Shown in pieces: positions 46,417-55,088 of a stretch of 64,000 nucleotides of DNA (positions within the stretch are counted from its first letter, which is position 1; every line of letters starts with the position of its first letter). Both the position numbers and the translations under genes were made by a program. The notes beneath the pieces are model-generated. The model was given only the letters and a program-made list of their open reading frames with translations, ran no database searches and was not told the origin of the DNA. The DNA lies in contig JAXDJO010000010.1 of the NCBI GenBank assembly GCA_034667525.1, positions 1 through 64,000 of the forward strand, read 5' to 3'. This stretch comes from DATAPE01 sp034667525. Lineage in GTDB: Bacteria > Actinomycetota > CADDZG01 > WHSQ01.

Positions 46417-47845
46417 CCACAGTCCCACCTTCCTCGCGCTGCAGACGGATTCAGCGTGGGTGGTGATCGTGGCGGTCTCGCTTGTCAGCTTCCTTGCGGC
46501 CGTGGTGTTGCGCAAGATCATCGATCGCACCGGCGGGGTTGCCTCGGGGATCCTGCTCAGCATGCCCTTGATCCTCCCGATGATTGCGGCGGTCCTGTTC
46601 CCGCACCCTCTGCTGCCGGAGATCGCAGTCCTGCGCCCCGCGGGCGAGGTACTACTGGATCACTCGAGCCATCTCTTGAATCTCCTGTTGCTCTCGAGCG
46701 GCCACCGGCAAGTGGTCACCCCCTATGCGTTGACTCAGTCGGCCGGATCCTGGGTACTGGTCATTGGGCTTTCGATCAGCTCCTTCATGTTGTTGCGACG
46801 CTTGGTGGGATCGATGCTGGTACGTCGTTTGATCGCCGGATGTGTGCCCTTGACCGGAGACTCTGCGGGCGCCGAGGCGATGGTGCGGCGCTTAACGCAG
46901 CAGTCGGGTCTCAAAGCCGCACCCCAGATCTTGCTGCTTCCAAGCGGAGTTTCGGGTGCGTTTGCGGTGGGCTCTCGCAAGCCGCGGATCCTTATCTCCC
47001 GGGACCTTCTCGATCATTTCGACCAGGACGAGCTCGAGGCGATACTGGCCCACGAGATAGCTCACCTTGAAGCCAGAGACGTCCCGATCATCTTCACTGC
47101 CGGGGTGTTACGTGACGCAGTGGGGTGGAATCCAGTAGCTCACTTGGCCTTCAGATGGTTGATCACCGACCGGGAGCTGGAGGCCGATCGCCGCGCCGCG
47201 GCTTTGACTGGCCATCCCCTGGCGGTTGCTTCCGGGCTCTTAAAGATGTGCGACCTCATGGGAGGCCATCCTCGTTTCCGCCACCGGGCCGCAGTTGGTT
47301 TTCTTCGTCCAGGGGGCCGGATCGCCCGCCGCGTCTCGCATCTGATCGCGTTGGCGGATGGCAGGACGGTCGTAGGCAGCGACGGTCGCGTCCCCTACCT
47401 GATGGCGGGTCTCTTGGTCGCGGTGCTGGGGCTTCAGGTGGGAGCCCAGATCGCCAAAGAGAACGCTTCTGCTTTCGCCATCGTTTGGGGTGCTCCTCGA
47501 GCGACGGCGACCCAGCTCTTCCGGAAGCCTCCCAAGGAGGCTATGGCGCCACAGACGGCTGGCATGAACAGCACAAAGCTTTCCGCGCGCGCCCAGCGGA
47601 CCTACCGGCAGCTCACCCACGATGTCTCTCTTCGTCGCGAAGACCTTGGTGTGTGGCTCGGAACGATGGTGCAGTTCCGGGCCTCCCAGACGGGCCAAGA
47701 TCCAACCGCGATCTACCGCGACCGGCTTCAGATCGGATGGCGCTGGCAGGCGGTACCTCTCTCCCCGCCGGTGGGAGAGATGGGCCTCTACAGGATCAAC
47801 CGGGAGGCCTTGTGGCCTTCGGAGCAACTAAGCTCTAGGACATGA
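46406..47845 (+). CDS. M56 family membrane metallopeptidase (BlaR1/MecR1-like protease)
   Basis: 479 residues. Several membrane helices at the N-terminus (21-35, 46-65, 117-135) precede the gluzincin site HEIAH (216-220) and the downstream Glu in TDRELEADRRAAA. A penicillin-sensor domain like that of BlaR1 is not evident; the C-terminal 110 residues after the last helix form a short soluble domain (LSARAQRTYRQLTHDVSLRR, YRDRLQIGWRWQAVP). It may cleave the BlaI-type repressor after sensing an unknown signal. Its stop overlaps the secG ATG. Confidence 0.85.
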   Translation: MVPSHSPTFLALQTDSAWVVIVAVSLVSFLAAVVLRKIIDRTGGVASGILLSMPLILPMIAAVLFPHPLLPEIAVLRPAGEVLLDHSSHLLNLLLLSSGHRQVVTPYALTQSAGSWVLVIGLSISSFMLLRRLVGSMLVRRLIAGCVPLTGDSAGAEAMVRRLTQQSGLKAAPQILLLPSGVSGAFAVGSRKPRILISRDLLDHFDQDELEAILAHEIAHLEARDVPIIFTAGVLRDAVGWNPVAHLAFRWLITDRELEADRRAAALTGHPLAVASGLLKMCDLMGGHPRFRHRAAVGFLRPGGRIARRVSHLIALADGRTVVGSDGRVPYLMAGLLVAVLGLQVGAQIAKENASAFAIVWGAPRATATQLFRKPPKEAMAPQTAGMNSTKLSARAQRTYRQLTHDVSLRREDLGVWLGTMVQFRASQTGQDPTAIYRDRLQIGWRWQAVPLSPPVGEMGLYRINREALWPSEQLSSRT

Positions 47846-48069
47846 CAGCCCTGTTGGTAGTCGTACATGTGATTGCGTCCCTGACCCTGATCCTGTTCGT
47901 GCTCCTCCATGCGGGCCGAGGTGGCGGTGTCTCGGAGATGTTTGGAGGAGCGGTTCAAAGTCAAGCCATGGGTTCGACGGTGATGGAGAGGAATCTCGAT
48001 CGCATCACTGTAATCACGGCAATCATCTTCACGGGAACCACCATCCTGCTGGCATTCCGGCTGAAGTAG
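47842..48069 (+). CDS. secG: Preprotein translocase subunit SecG
   Basis: 75 residues with two membrane helices (VVVHVIASLTLILFVLLH and ITVITAIIFTGTTILLAF) joined by the conserved loop GRGGGVSEMFGGAVQSQAMG. It is a part of the SecYEG channel. In most Actinobacteria secG follows tpiA directly; here apgM, blaI and the M56 gene lie between. It overlaps the M56 gene by 4 bases. Confidence 0.93.
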   Translation: MTALLVVVHVIASLTLILFVLLHAGRGGGVSEMFGGAVQSQAMGSTVMERNLDRITVITAIIFTGTTILLAFRLK

Positions 48070-48097
48070 CACTACCCGGCCCCCGCGGTCGCAGCGC

Positions 48098-49438
48098 GTG
48101 AAGGTCTTCCGACCGATTGCGTTGCTCGCTCCTGTTCTTGCACTGGCTGCGTGTACCTCGACCGGTCCCGCATGTCCCTCGTCACATTGTGGGCGCGGGC
48201 CGCATGGGCGAGTCGCAGGCGGAACGGTGACTCTGGGTGTGTATGGGTCACCTGCGACTCTCGATCCTTATTCGAAGCTCGCGTCCGACCTAACCTACGA
48301 GCTGGCTGTCCCTGTCTATCCGTCCCTCTTTCGGTTCGACCCTGCGGGAACGCCGCATGCCTATCTTGCGAGCGCGGTGGCCAAGATCGCCGGCGGAGTA
48401 AGGGTGACCTTGCGCAAAGCTCGATGGAGCACCGGCCAGCCGGTTTCAGCCGCTGATGTGGTCGCCACGGTGCGGCGGGCCGGCCCGCCCTCCGGCTTCA
48501 GCCACATCACTTCCGCGCGGGCGGTGGGAAAGCGAACCGTCGAACTTCACGGCAAGATCTCGGACTGGAAGCGGCTCCTCGCGACTGTGGCCTACGTGCT
48601 GCCTGGGGGGAAGCCGAGAAGGATCTCCGCAGGTCCTTTTGAGATAGCCGCCTTTACCCCAGGGCTTCAGGTCACCTTCCACAGAAACCCGAAATGGTGG
48701 GGACGTCCGCTACTCGACGGGGTGAAGGTTGAGTTCGCTCCCAGCTTGCAGATATTGCTCCTGCTGTTGAAAGAGGGCAAGCTCGATGCTGCAGCCCCGC
48801 CTTCCTCTGTGAACCTTGACGACCGGCTCGACCAACTTGGCATGCATCACTCGGACGCTCTGGGCTGGGAGTCGATCCAACTCCGCTTCACAGATCCCGG
48901 ACTCACTCCCGCCCAGCGCCGAGCGGTGATGGCGGCGGTGGATCGCCGGAGACTGAGCAGAGGTTTCATACGTGGCGCCGGTCGGGTTTCGAACGCTCTG
49001 CATCCAGGACCGGGCCGTCATGGCGTTCGGGGGCCCTGGTCGCGTCCGATGCCGCCTGGTGGGGTCGTCCACCGGCGGCTGATCTTGTCAGCCCCGAGCG
49101 GTGATGAGTTGCTGGAGCTGCTCCAGCGAGTGCTTCAGAGCGAGATGTCGAAGGCAGCCACCGATCTCGAGGTCGCCACCGTCGATCCTCAGACCTTCTA
49201 TGGAGCATGGCGCATTCAAAGCCCCACCCAGATCGCTCTATCGCGGGTCGCAGGCGCGCCCGGCCTCGCGGGTGATGGCGCTGCCTACAGGCGTGCATCA
49301 TCAGAGCCGCTGTTCCAGGTTGAGACCGTTCTCGCCTGGCGCGATGGCATCCGGGGCCTTCGGGCCGACCCCACCTTCGACGGCCCTCTGTGGAACGTCG
49401 AGGCGTGGTCGCGGGGCGCGACAACGTCCTCGGGATGA
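48098..49438 (+). CDS. Solute-binding lipoprotein, family 5 (peptide/nickel ABC type)
   Basis: 446 residues. Signal peptide with lipobox LALAAC (Cys19), then VTLGVYGSPATLDPYSKLASDLTYELAVPVYPSLFRFD, typical of SBP family 5, followed by FEIAAFTPGLQVTFHRNPKWWG. It is shorter than most family members (about 500-550). No ABC permease or ATPase is adjacent. It follows secG by 28 bases on the same strand, so it may be co-transcribed. A role in binding a peptide or other ligand at the cell surface is the usual inference. Confidence 0.82.
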   Translation: MKVFRPIALLAPVLALAACTSTGPACPSSHCGRGPHGRVAGGTVTLGVYGSPATLDPYSKLASDLTYELAVPVYPSLFRFDPAGTPHAYLASAVAKIAGGVRVTLRKARWSTGQPVSAADVVATVRRAGPPSGFSHITSARAVGKRTVELHGKISDWKRLLATVAYVLPGGKPRRISAGPFEIAAFTPGLQVTFHRNPKWWGRPLLDGVKVEFAPSLQILLLLLKEGKLDAAAPPSSVNLDDRLDQLGMHHSDALGWESIQLRFTDPGLTPAQRRAVMAAVDRRRLSRGFIRGAGRVSNALHPGPGRHGVRGPWSRPMPPGGVVHRRLILSAPSGDELLELLQRVLQSEMSKAATDLEVATVDPQTFYGAWRIQSPTQIALSRVAGAPGLAGDGAAYRRASSEPLFQVETVLAWRDGIRGLRADPTFDGPLWNVEAWSRGATTSSG

Positions 49439-49482
49439 ACGCGCCTGGTGTCCCCATCGTGGGAGTCTCCTGGGGGCCTGGC

Positions 49483-49488
49483 TATAAT
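49483..49488 (+). promoter_or_regulatory. -10 box of the tRNA-Leu promoter
   Basis: A perfect TATAAT lies 48 bases before the tRNA-Leu gene. The region 17 bases upstream (TGGGAG) is a poor -35 box, so the promoter may rely on the -10 element. It is the only consensus -10 near this gene. Confidence 0.6.
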
Positions 49489-49536
49489 CTCGGCTGCCCC
49501 TGCGCGCTACTGGGGCCATTGCTCAGGTACGGCGAC

Positions 49537-49619
49537 GCGGCGGTGGTGGAACGGCAGACACGCCAGCTTGAGGGGCTGGTGCCCGCAAGGGTGTGGGGGT
49601 TCAAATCCCCCTCGCCGCA
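49537..49619 (+). tRNA. tRNA-Leu (anticodon GAG)
   Basis: 83 bases fold as a class II tRNA. The acceptor stem is GCGGCGG / TCGCCGC with discriminator A; the anticodon stem CCAGC / GCTGG encloses TTGAGGG, giving anticodon GAG; a variable arm TGCCCGCAAGGGTGT follows; the T arm GGGGG TTCAAAT CCCCC is standard. The anticodon reads CTC and CTT codons. CCA is not encoded. Confidence 0.95.
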
Positions 49620-49697
49620 CGATCGGAGACCTCGGAACAACGAGGGTCTGGGAACCTACAGGGGGGGGTTTTAGGGCTTGGGGACTAATGTGATGGT

Positions 49698-50330
49698 ATG
49701 CCCTATGGACGACCCGATCATCCCGAGAACCATAAAACTTCCTCCCGTTACCTTCTCGCGCTGCTGCTGGTGGTGCTCCTGATAGCGGGCGTGGGCGTTG
49801 GCTCTTTCCTGTACGCCCGGAGAGATTCTGTGGCCAATCGCGCCAGGGCCGACCGGAGGGGAGCAGCTCTGGCTTCGGTGCAGGATCAGCTTCGTAGCGC
49901 CGCCAAGCAGAATGATTACCTCGCCGAGCAAGTACGCCAGGGCACCCAGGCCCTCACGAATGCAGGCAATGATTCCCAGGGAACCGAACAGAAGCTGCGG
50001 GCCGCTCTGCGGTCTGCGAAGGGAGCGCAGGCAAAAGCCATGGCCAAGCTGCACGGTTTGTCGAGCGGTCTCTCCGACTCGATCGGAGCGGTTCACTACG
50101 CTCCTCCCGCCAGCAAGGGGGCAGCGGGCTCCATCGACGGCAGCCTCACGATCACTAACGCGGCAGCCGTGGCGCTCAAGGCCGTGTGTATCGTCACCGT
50201 GAGCGGCACTTCTTTCGCGGTCACCAGCCACGCCATCCCTGCGAGGGGCAACGTTCTCGAAACCTTCCATTTCCCATTTGCGGGATCTAAACCGAGCGGC
50301 GTCTCCTCCGGCGGATGCGGGCGCCTTTGA
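49698..50330 (+). CDS. Membrane-anchored coiled-coil protein, function unknown
   Basis: 210 residues: a short cytoplasmic head, one membrane helix (YLLALLLVVLLIAGVGVGSFLY, about 18-39), a coiled-coil stretch (GAALASVQDQLRSAAKQNDY and on to about 105), and a C-terminal beta-rich domain with DGSLTITNAAAVALKAVCIV. It is probably exposed outside the cell. No family recognised. It is the first gene after tRNA-Leu and overlaps the next gene by 16 bases. Confidence 0.65.
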   Translation: MPYGRPDHPENHKTSSRYLLALLLVVLLIAGVGVGSFLYARRDSVANRARADRRGAALASVQDQLRSAAKQNDYLAEQVRQGTQALTNAGNDSQGTEQKLRAALRSAKGAQAKAMAKLHGLSSGLSDSIGAVHYAPPASKGAAGSIDGSLTITNAAAVALKAVCIVTVSGTSFAVTSHAIPARGNVLETFHFPFAGSKPSGVSSGGCGRL

Positions 50331-51343
50331 CGCCCCGGCTTCCCGAACCGAGAGGCAAGCTGAGCCGCTGGGTTGTTGAAAGGCTGCGTAGCGGGGAACG
50401 GCAGTCGATCTCGGAACCTGGGCGTGTGGCCCCGGGTGGCGACTCGCTCTTTGACGAAGATCTTCATCTCGCTCTTTACGTCTGCTACGAACTGCACTAC
50501 CGCGGATTCGAAGGCGTCGACGAAGATTGGGAGTGGGAACCTTCGATCCTCGCCTTCCGGCGGCACCTGGAGGAGTCCTTTTTAGAGGCGTTGCAGAGAG
50601 CCGTGCCTGCAGATCCGGTGGCCCCCCAGGAAGTGGAAACCGTGCTGCGGTCATTGTCCGAAGCAGAGATCTCGCCATCCCTCCCCGGCTACATCGCGTC
50701 GCGCGCCACCAGAGATGACGTCAAGGAGTTTCTGATCCATCGCTCGATCTATCACCTGAAGGAGGCCGACCCTCACACGTGGGCGCTTCCTCGTTTGAGC
50801 GGCAGGCCCAAGGTCGCTCTGGCCGAGATCCAGAGCGATGAATACGGGTCCGGGCGTCCCGAACGTCTGCACGCCCAGCTCTTCGCCGACTCGATGACTG
50901 CACTGGGTCTCGATGCCAGCTACGGCGCTTACGTCGATGTCGTACCGGGAGCGACTCTGGGCGCCCTCAATCTCATGTCCCTATTCGGTCTCCATCGACG
51001 GTGGCGCGGCGCTGTTGCGGGGCACCTCGCCTTGTTCGAGATGACATCGTCGGAACCCAATCGACGCTTAGGTGACGGCCTGCGCAGATTGGGTTTCGGC
51101 CGCGACGCCACCGCGTTCTTCGACGAGCACGTCGAAGCGGACTCGGTTCATGAAGTGATAGCTCTTCACGACCTTGCGGGGTCGCTGGCTCTAACCGAAC
51201 CGATGGTCGCCAGCGACATAGTTTTCGGAGCTCGCTGTCTGCAGCGATTCGATCAGGAGATCGCCACCGAACTCGTGGGGGCTTGGTCTGAGGGCAGGTC
51301 GTCGCTGGTGAGTGCCAAGGCGGACTTCGTCCAGGCAGGGTGA
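50315..51343 (+). CDS. Iron-containing redox enzyme family (haem-oxygenase-like fold) protein
   Basis: 342 residues. It resembles the iron-containing redox enzyme family: FDEDLHLALYVCYELHYRGFEG, FLIHRSIYHLKEADPHTWALPRLSGRPKVALAEIQSDEYG with nearby His/Glu, GHLALFEMTSSEPNRRL and FFDEHVEADSVHEVIALHDL. The spread of Glu and His residues on helices fits a di-iron site in a haem-oxygenase-like fold. The substrate is unknown. It overlaps the glycosyltransferase gene by 4 bases (GTGA), and a CDGSH gene lies opposite, a set often found together in Actinobacteria. Confidence 0.8.
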   Translation: MRAPLTPRLPEPRGKLSRWVVERLRSGERQSISEPGRVAPGGDSLFDEDLHLALYVCYELHYRGFEGVDEDWEWEPSILAFRRHLEESFLEALQRAVPADPVAPQEVETVLRSLSEAEISPSLPGYIASRATRDDVKEFLIHRSIYHLKEADPHTWALPRLSGRPKVALAEIQSDEYGSGRPERLHAQLFADSMTALGLDASYGAYVDVVPGATLGALNLMSLFGLHRRWRGAVAGHLALFEMTSSEPNRRLGDGLRRLGFGRDATAFFDEHVEADSVHEVIALHDLAGSLALTEPMVASDIVFGARCLQRFDQEIATELVGAWSEGRSSLVSAKADFVQAG

Positions 51344-52332
51344 GCCTGGATCTGAGTTACGTACTGCCGCTCCGGTGGGATGAGGAGCGGGACCCGGACG
51401 AGTTAACCGGCTACCTGACGTCGCTTTCCGGTCTAGTCGATCTGATCGTCGTGGACGGCTCCGCAGCCGATGTCTTTGCCGTGCACAGATCGCACTGGCG
51501 ACAGCTCGCAACGCATATTCCCCCGGACCCGGACCTAGGGTTCTCGAACGGCAAGGTTGACGGTGTCTTCACCGGCGTGCGACGAGCGCGTTTTGAAGCC
51601 GTGGTGATTGCCGACGACGACGTGCGGTACAACTCCGCAAACCTGCTGACCATCCGCGGATTGCTCGAGAACAACGACCTGGTGCGCCCTCAGAACTACT
51701 TCGCGCCGATGCCGTGGCACGCCTTGTGGGACTCAGCTCGTTCGCTCCTCAACCGTGCCGTCCGTGCCGACTTTCCCGGAACGCTGGGATTTCGCAGGTC
51801 GTTCTTTATCGGGATGGGTGGCTACGACGGCAACGTCATGTTCGAAAATCTGGAACTGATCCGCACGGTGGCTGCAGCAGGCGGCAGGGAAGCAGTTGCA
51901 CTCGATCTGTTCGTCGCCCGCACGCCGCCGGCGCCGGGCGCCTTCTGGCGGCAGCGCGTGCGCCAGGCTTACGACGACCTGGCGATGCCCGTCCGGCTGG
52001 TGATCTTCCTGTCTGTTGTTCCCGTCACGATCTTTGGCGTAGCGACGCGGCGTGTCAGATGGCTGGCGGGGGCAGCTCTTGCCGCTGTGCTCGTGGCCGA
52101 GAGGGGCCGGCGACGCGGCGCCGGCGCCCAGGTATTCCCTGCACGAGCATCGCTGTTCGCTCCGTTCTGGGTCTATGAACGAGCTGTGTGCTCGTGGCTG
52201 GCCGTGCTATCTCGCGTCGTCTACGGCGGGATCCGCTACCGCGAGGGCATCATCGAGATGGCGGCGACTCCGAGGCGCCGTTTGGAGAGCCGTTTCCGGA
52301 CAGGCGGACCTCCCGTCCACCCGGTGCCTTGA
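51340..52332 (+). CDS. Glycosyltransferase (family 2-like)
   Basis: 330 residues. The GT-A fold is suggested by YVLPLRWDEERDPDELTGYL, LIVVDGSAADVF and the nucleotide/metal motif VVIADDDVRY; GTLGFRRSFFIGMGGYDGNVMFENLEL resembles the acceptor loop. C-terminal hydrophobic segments (LVIFLSVVPVTIFGVA, LAGAALAAVLVA) would hold it at the membrane. The donor and acceptor are not known. Its 3' end overlaps the convergent CDGSH gene by 83 bases. Confidence 0.78.
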   Translation: MSLDLSYVLPLRWDEERDPDELTGYLTSLSGLVDLIVVDGSAADVFAVHRSHWRQLATHIPPDPDLGFSNGKVDGVFTGVRRARFEAVVIADDDVRYNSANLLTIRGLLENNDLVRPQNYFAPMPWHALWDSARSLLNRAVRADFPGTLGFRRSFFIGMGGYDGNVMFENLELIRTVAAAGGREAVALDLFVARTPPAPGAFWRQRVRQAYDDLAMPVRLVIFLSVVPVTIFGVATRRVRWLAGAALAAVLVAERGRRRGAGAQVFPARASLFAPFWVYERAVCSWLAVLSRVVYGGIRYREGIIEMAATPRRRLESRFRTGGPPVHPVP

Positions 52333-52510
52333 ACCCGATCTTCTTGTGAGTGCCGTCACAGAATGGCTTGATGCGAGAGCGACCGCACCTACATAGAGCG
52401 ATGGTCTTGCGGAACCTCTCGATCTCGTCCCCGTTTTGGTCCACGAGATCGAAGGGCCCCCTCACGAGCAGGGGACCGTTCTCGTACGCAGTTATCGTGC
52501 AGTCCGACAC
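52250..52510 (-). CDS. CDGSH iron-sulfur domain protein
   Basis: 86 residues with the CDGSH motif C40-R-C42-GRSRIKPF-C51-DGTHK (3 Cys, His55), which binds a [2Fe-2S] cluster. The rest is a short beta-rich body (LLVRGPFDLVDQNGDEIER) and a disordered tail. It overlaps the end of the glycosyltransferase gene by 83 bases on the opposite strand. Together with the redox enzyme at 50315 it suggests an iron-dependent redox unit. Confidence 0.88.
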   Translation of the reverse strand: MSDCTITAYENGPLLVRGPFDLVDQNGDEIERFRKTIALCRCGRSRIKPFCDGTHKKIGFKAPGGREVRLSGNGSPNGASESPPSR

Positions 52511-52623
52511 AGGCTCTCGTTACCCTGGAGGTGTCACGACAAACGTCGCTCGGCGGGTGGCGGCTCGCCTGAGTGGGCGGCGGGCGGGGGATGATCGCTT
52601 CCATGGATGGCTCGGGCGGCTCG

Positions 52624-53424
52624 ATGATCACGAGTACGTCCAATCCTCAGGTCAAACGCATACGAAGGCTGCGTTCCCGCAAATACCGGGAGCGAGAGCG
52701 AGCTTTCTTCGTGGAAGGCATCCAGACCGTCTGGCAGGCGGTCCGCAACGGGGCCGACATCGAGGCCATCGTCATAGCGCCCGATCTCTTGAGGAGTGAT
52801 CGCGCCTCGAGGATGGTCCTGGCCCAGGAGAAGCAGGGGACCTCGGTCATCTCCCTCGGCAGCGCTGCCTTCGAAAGCATCGCCGAGCGCGAGAACCCTT
52901 CCGGGCTCGGCGCGGTGGTGCGGTCCCAGGCGCTCCGTCTGGAGGGCCTCGAGGTAACACCTCGATCGGTCTTCATCGCCCTGGACCACGTGGAAAAGCC
53001 GGGAAACGTCGGTTCGATTATCCGGTCGGCCGACGCAGCCGGAGCGGACGGCGTCATCGTGATCGGCGACTCGACCGATCCTTACCACCCCACTGCCGTG
53101 AAGGCGAGCATGGGGACCTTGTTCAGCGTCCCCTTGTCGGGGGCGGAGACGCTGGACGAGGTGTTCGAGTGGGCCCGCCGGCACAGCATTCGCGTCGTCG
53201 TAACCTCGGCCCACGCCGGCCGGCTCCTGTGGAGCGTCGAGTATCCGGTCCCGACGATGATCGTCTTCGGGAGTGAGGGGTCCGGTCTGGGCTCGGCGGT
53301 CCTCGATCGCTCTGACGTCACCAGCGTCGCTATACCGATGATGGGCACGGCAACGTCTTTAAATCTTGCAGTAGCAGTCGGCATTCTCTTGTATGAAGTG
53401 CGCCGCCAACAGAGCGCGACTTGA
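52624..53424 (+). CDS. SpoU/TrmH family RNA 2'-O-methyltransferase
   Basis: 266 residues from ATG 52624. N-terminal substrate-binding domain (ITSTSNPQVKRIRRLRSRKYRERERAFFVEG), then the SPOUT domain with ALDHVEKPGNVGSIIRSADAAGADGVIVIGDSTDPYHP, IVFGSEGSGL and SLNLAVAVGILLYE. It is a 23S rRNA (or tRNA) ribose methyltransferase of the RlmB/TsnR type; the target is not determined. The frame is open to 52573 with Gly-rich codons (M at 52591 and 52603), so the start is uncertain. Confidence 0.88.
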   Translation: MITSTSNPQVKRIRRLRSRKYRERERAFFVEGIQTVWQAVRNGADIEAIVIAPDLLRSDRASRMVLAQEKQGTSVISLGSAAFESIAERENPSGLGAVVRSQALRLEGLEVTPRSVFIALDHVEKPGNVGSIIRSADAAGADGVIVIGDSTDPYHPTAVKASMGTLFSVPLSGAETLDEVFEWARRHSIRVVVTSAHAGRLLWSVEYPVPTMIVFGSEGSGLGSAVLDRSDVTSVAIPMMGTATSLNLAVAVGILLYEVRRQQSAT

Positions 53425-53438
53425 GAGAGAGGTTGTAG

Positions 53439-54248
53439 ATGCGCGTCTTCATCATCAGCGATATGGAAGGTGTTGCAGGTATCACTCGATGGGAGCAGGT
53501 CTCTGCCAATGAGAAAGGCTACGAGGAAGGCCGCCGTCTCTACACCGAAGAGATCAATGCAGCGGTTCGGGGTGCACACGACGGAGGAGCAACCGAGGTG
53601 GTTGTGATGGACTGCCACGGCGCGGGCAACGGTTGGTCATTCAACTCTTTGATCCCAGACCTCCTCGACGATCGTTGTGAGTGGGTGGTTCAGCATGACT
53701 GGACGGAATACACGGGCTTTCTGGAGGAAGGTTGCGATGCAGCGCTGTTCGTTGCAATGCATGCGATGGCGGGAACCGCGGACGGTGTGCTTAGCCATAC
53801 CGTCAGCGGCACTCAGTGGCGCAACTTGCGGTTCAACGGCAAGCTCGTGGGGGAAACGGGGATCAATGCAGCCCTCTGCGGGATGTGGGATTGCCCGGTT
53901 CTTCTGGTTTCCGGTGATCGGGCAACGTGTAATGAAGCTACGGAACTGCTGGGCGGCGGAATCACGACGGTATGCATTAAGAAGGGCATCGGCAGGTTCA
54001 GTGCACGTCATATTCCGCCACGCCGGGCCCGAGCCATGATCGAGGCTGGAGCGAAAGAGGCCCTTGCAGATCTAGGGGCGGTCGAGCCTTACCGCTTGGA
54101 GTCGCCTTGCGAGATCGAGGTAGAGCTCGCGTCATCGGATCTGACCGACGAATACCAGAATAGGAACGGCATCGAGCTCAAGGATCCGCGCACGATCATC
54201 TCCCGAGCCGATGATTGGTGGACGGCGTGGAAGCAGATCTACCTCTAA
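53439..54248 (+). CDS. M55 family D-aminopeptidase (DppA-like)
   Basis: 269 residues: VFIISDMEGVAGITRWEQV (metal ligands Asp8 and Glu10), VVVMDCHGAGNGWSFNSLI, VAMHAMAGTADGVLSHTVS and VGETGINAALCGMWDCPVLLVSGD. These fit the zinc D-aminopeptidase DppA family, which cleaves D-amino-acid peptides. GAGAGAGG stands 6 bases before the ATG. It follows the SpoU gene by 14 bases and may be co-transcribed with it. Confidence 0.9.
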   Translation: MRVFIISDMEGVAGITRWEQVSANEKGYEEGRRLYTEEINAAVRGAHDGGATEVVVMDCHGAGNGWSFNSLIPDLLDDRCEWVVQHDWTEYTGFLEEGCDAALFVAMHAMAGTADGVLSHTVSGTQWRNLRFNGKLVGETGINAALCGMWDCPVLLVSGDRATCNEATELLGGGITTVCIKKGIGRFSARHIPPRRARAMIEAGAKEALADLGAVEPYRLESPCEIEVELASSDLTDEYQNRNGIELKDPRTIISRADDWWTAWKQIYL

Positions 54249-54251
54249 ACC

Positions 54252-55085
54252 CTAGGAGGCAACCAGGCTGGGCATGAGCTCAGTGATGAACTCCTCGACC
54301 CGGCTTTGCCCTGCTTCGGGCCAACTGGCGATTAGGTAGGTCACTCCCGCCTCACGAAGTCGCTCGGCCCTCGTCTTGACCACATCCCAATCCTCCGACA
54401 ATGAGAGATCGGTCGAACGAGCGATGTCGCCGGGATCGCGCCCCGCCTCTTCGGCGCTTTGCTTGACGATCGCCCATTTCCGCTCGAGGCGCTCGGCGTC
54501 TCCAAACGCGTGCCAGACGTCCGCCTCTCGTCCCACCAGCGGCAGCATGCGTCGTTCGCCGCTCGCACCTATCCAGAGCGGCGGGTGAGGAGTCTGCACC
54601 GGTTTGGGGTTGTACGTGGCTCCTCGAAGGGCAAAGTGTCTTCCGTTGAACGAGACCGCATCTTGCGTCATCAACCGCTTCAGGATCTGAACAGTGTCTT
54701 CGAGACGATCAACTCGTTCCGGTGTTGAAGGAAACTCGATCCCAAGCTGCGAGTGCTCTTCTTCGAACCACGCGGCGCCGATCCCCAGCTCGAGCCGGCC
54801 CTGCGAGACGTGGTCGACGGTCACCGCTTCGGCGGCGAGTATCGAGGGATGGCGATAGGTCGCTCCTGTCACAAGCGCCCCCAGCCGTATGCGGGACGTA
54901 ACGGCAGCCAGAGCTGCCAAGAGCGTCCAGCTCTCGAGACATGGCCCCCCGGGATCTCCATAGAGGGGCTTGAAATGATCGAACACCCACGCTCCATCGA
55001 ACCCCGATCGTTCGGCGAATTGCACACGTTGGACCAACTGGTCCCAGGTGAGTTGGTGTTGCGAAACATCGATTCCGATTCGCAC
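54252..55085 (-). CDS. LLM-class flavin-dependent (F420-type) oxidoreductase
   Basis: 277 residues of the luciferase-like monooxygenase fold: MRIGIDVSQHQLTWDQLVQRVQFAERSGFDGAWVFDHF, SRIRLGALVTGATYRHPSILA, VDHVSQGRLELGIGAAWFEEEH and PLWIGASGERRMLPLVGREADVW. Members that lack FMN usually use F420. The F420 genes at 5.2-7.1 kb support but do not prove F420 use. It is the last gene of a three-gene minus-strand operon after the hydrolase and HIT genes. Confidence 0.88.
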   Translation of the reverse strand: MRIGIDVSQHQLTWDQLVQRVQFAERSGFDGAWVFDHFKPLYGDPGGPCLESWTLLAALAAVTSRIRLGALVTGATYRHPSILAAEAVTVDHVSQGRLELGIGAAWFEEEHSQLGIEFPSTPERVDRLEDTVQILKRLMTQDAVSFNGRHFALRGATYNPKPVQTPHPPLWIGASGERRMLPLVGREADVWHAFGDAERLERKWAIVKQSAEEAGRDPGDIARSTDLSLSEDWDVVKTRAERLREAGVTYLIASWPEAGQSRVEEFITELMPSLVAS

Positions 55086-55088
55086 TAT

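Noticed and set aside
49627..49649. Hairpin AGACCTCG / CGAGGGTCT after tRNA-Leu as a terminator
   Set aside because: The stem has a bulge and no T-run follows directly; transcription may well continue into the next gene.
49671..50678. Minus-strand frame of 335 codons
   Set aside because: It is antisense to the membrane coiled-coil gene and the redox enzyme gene, is rich in Arg/Pro/Gly, has no family motif, and arises from high GC content.
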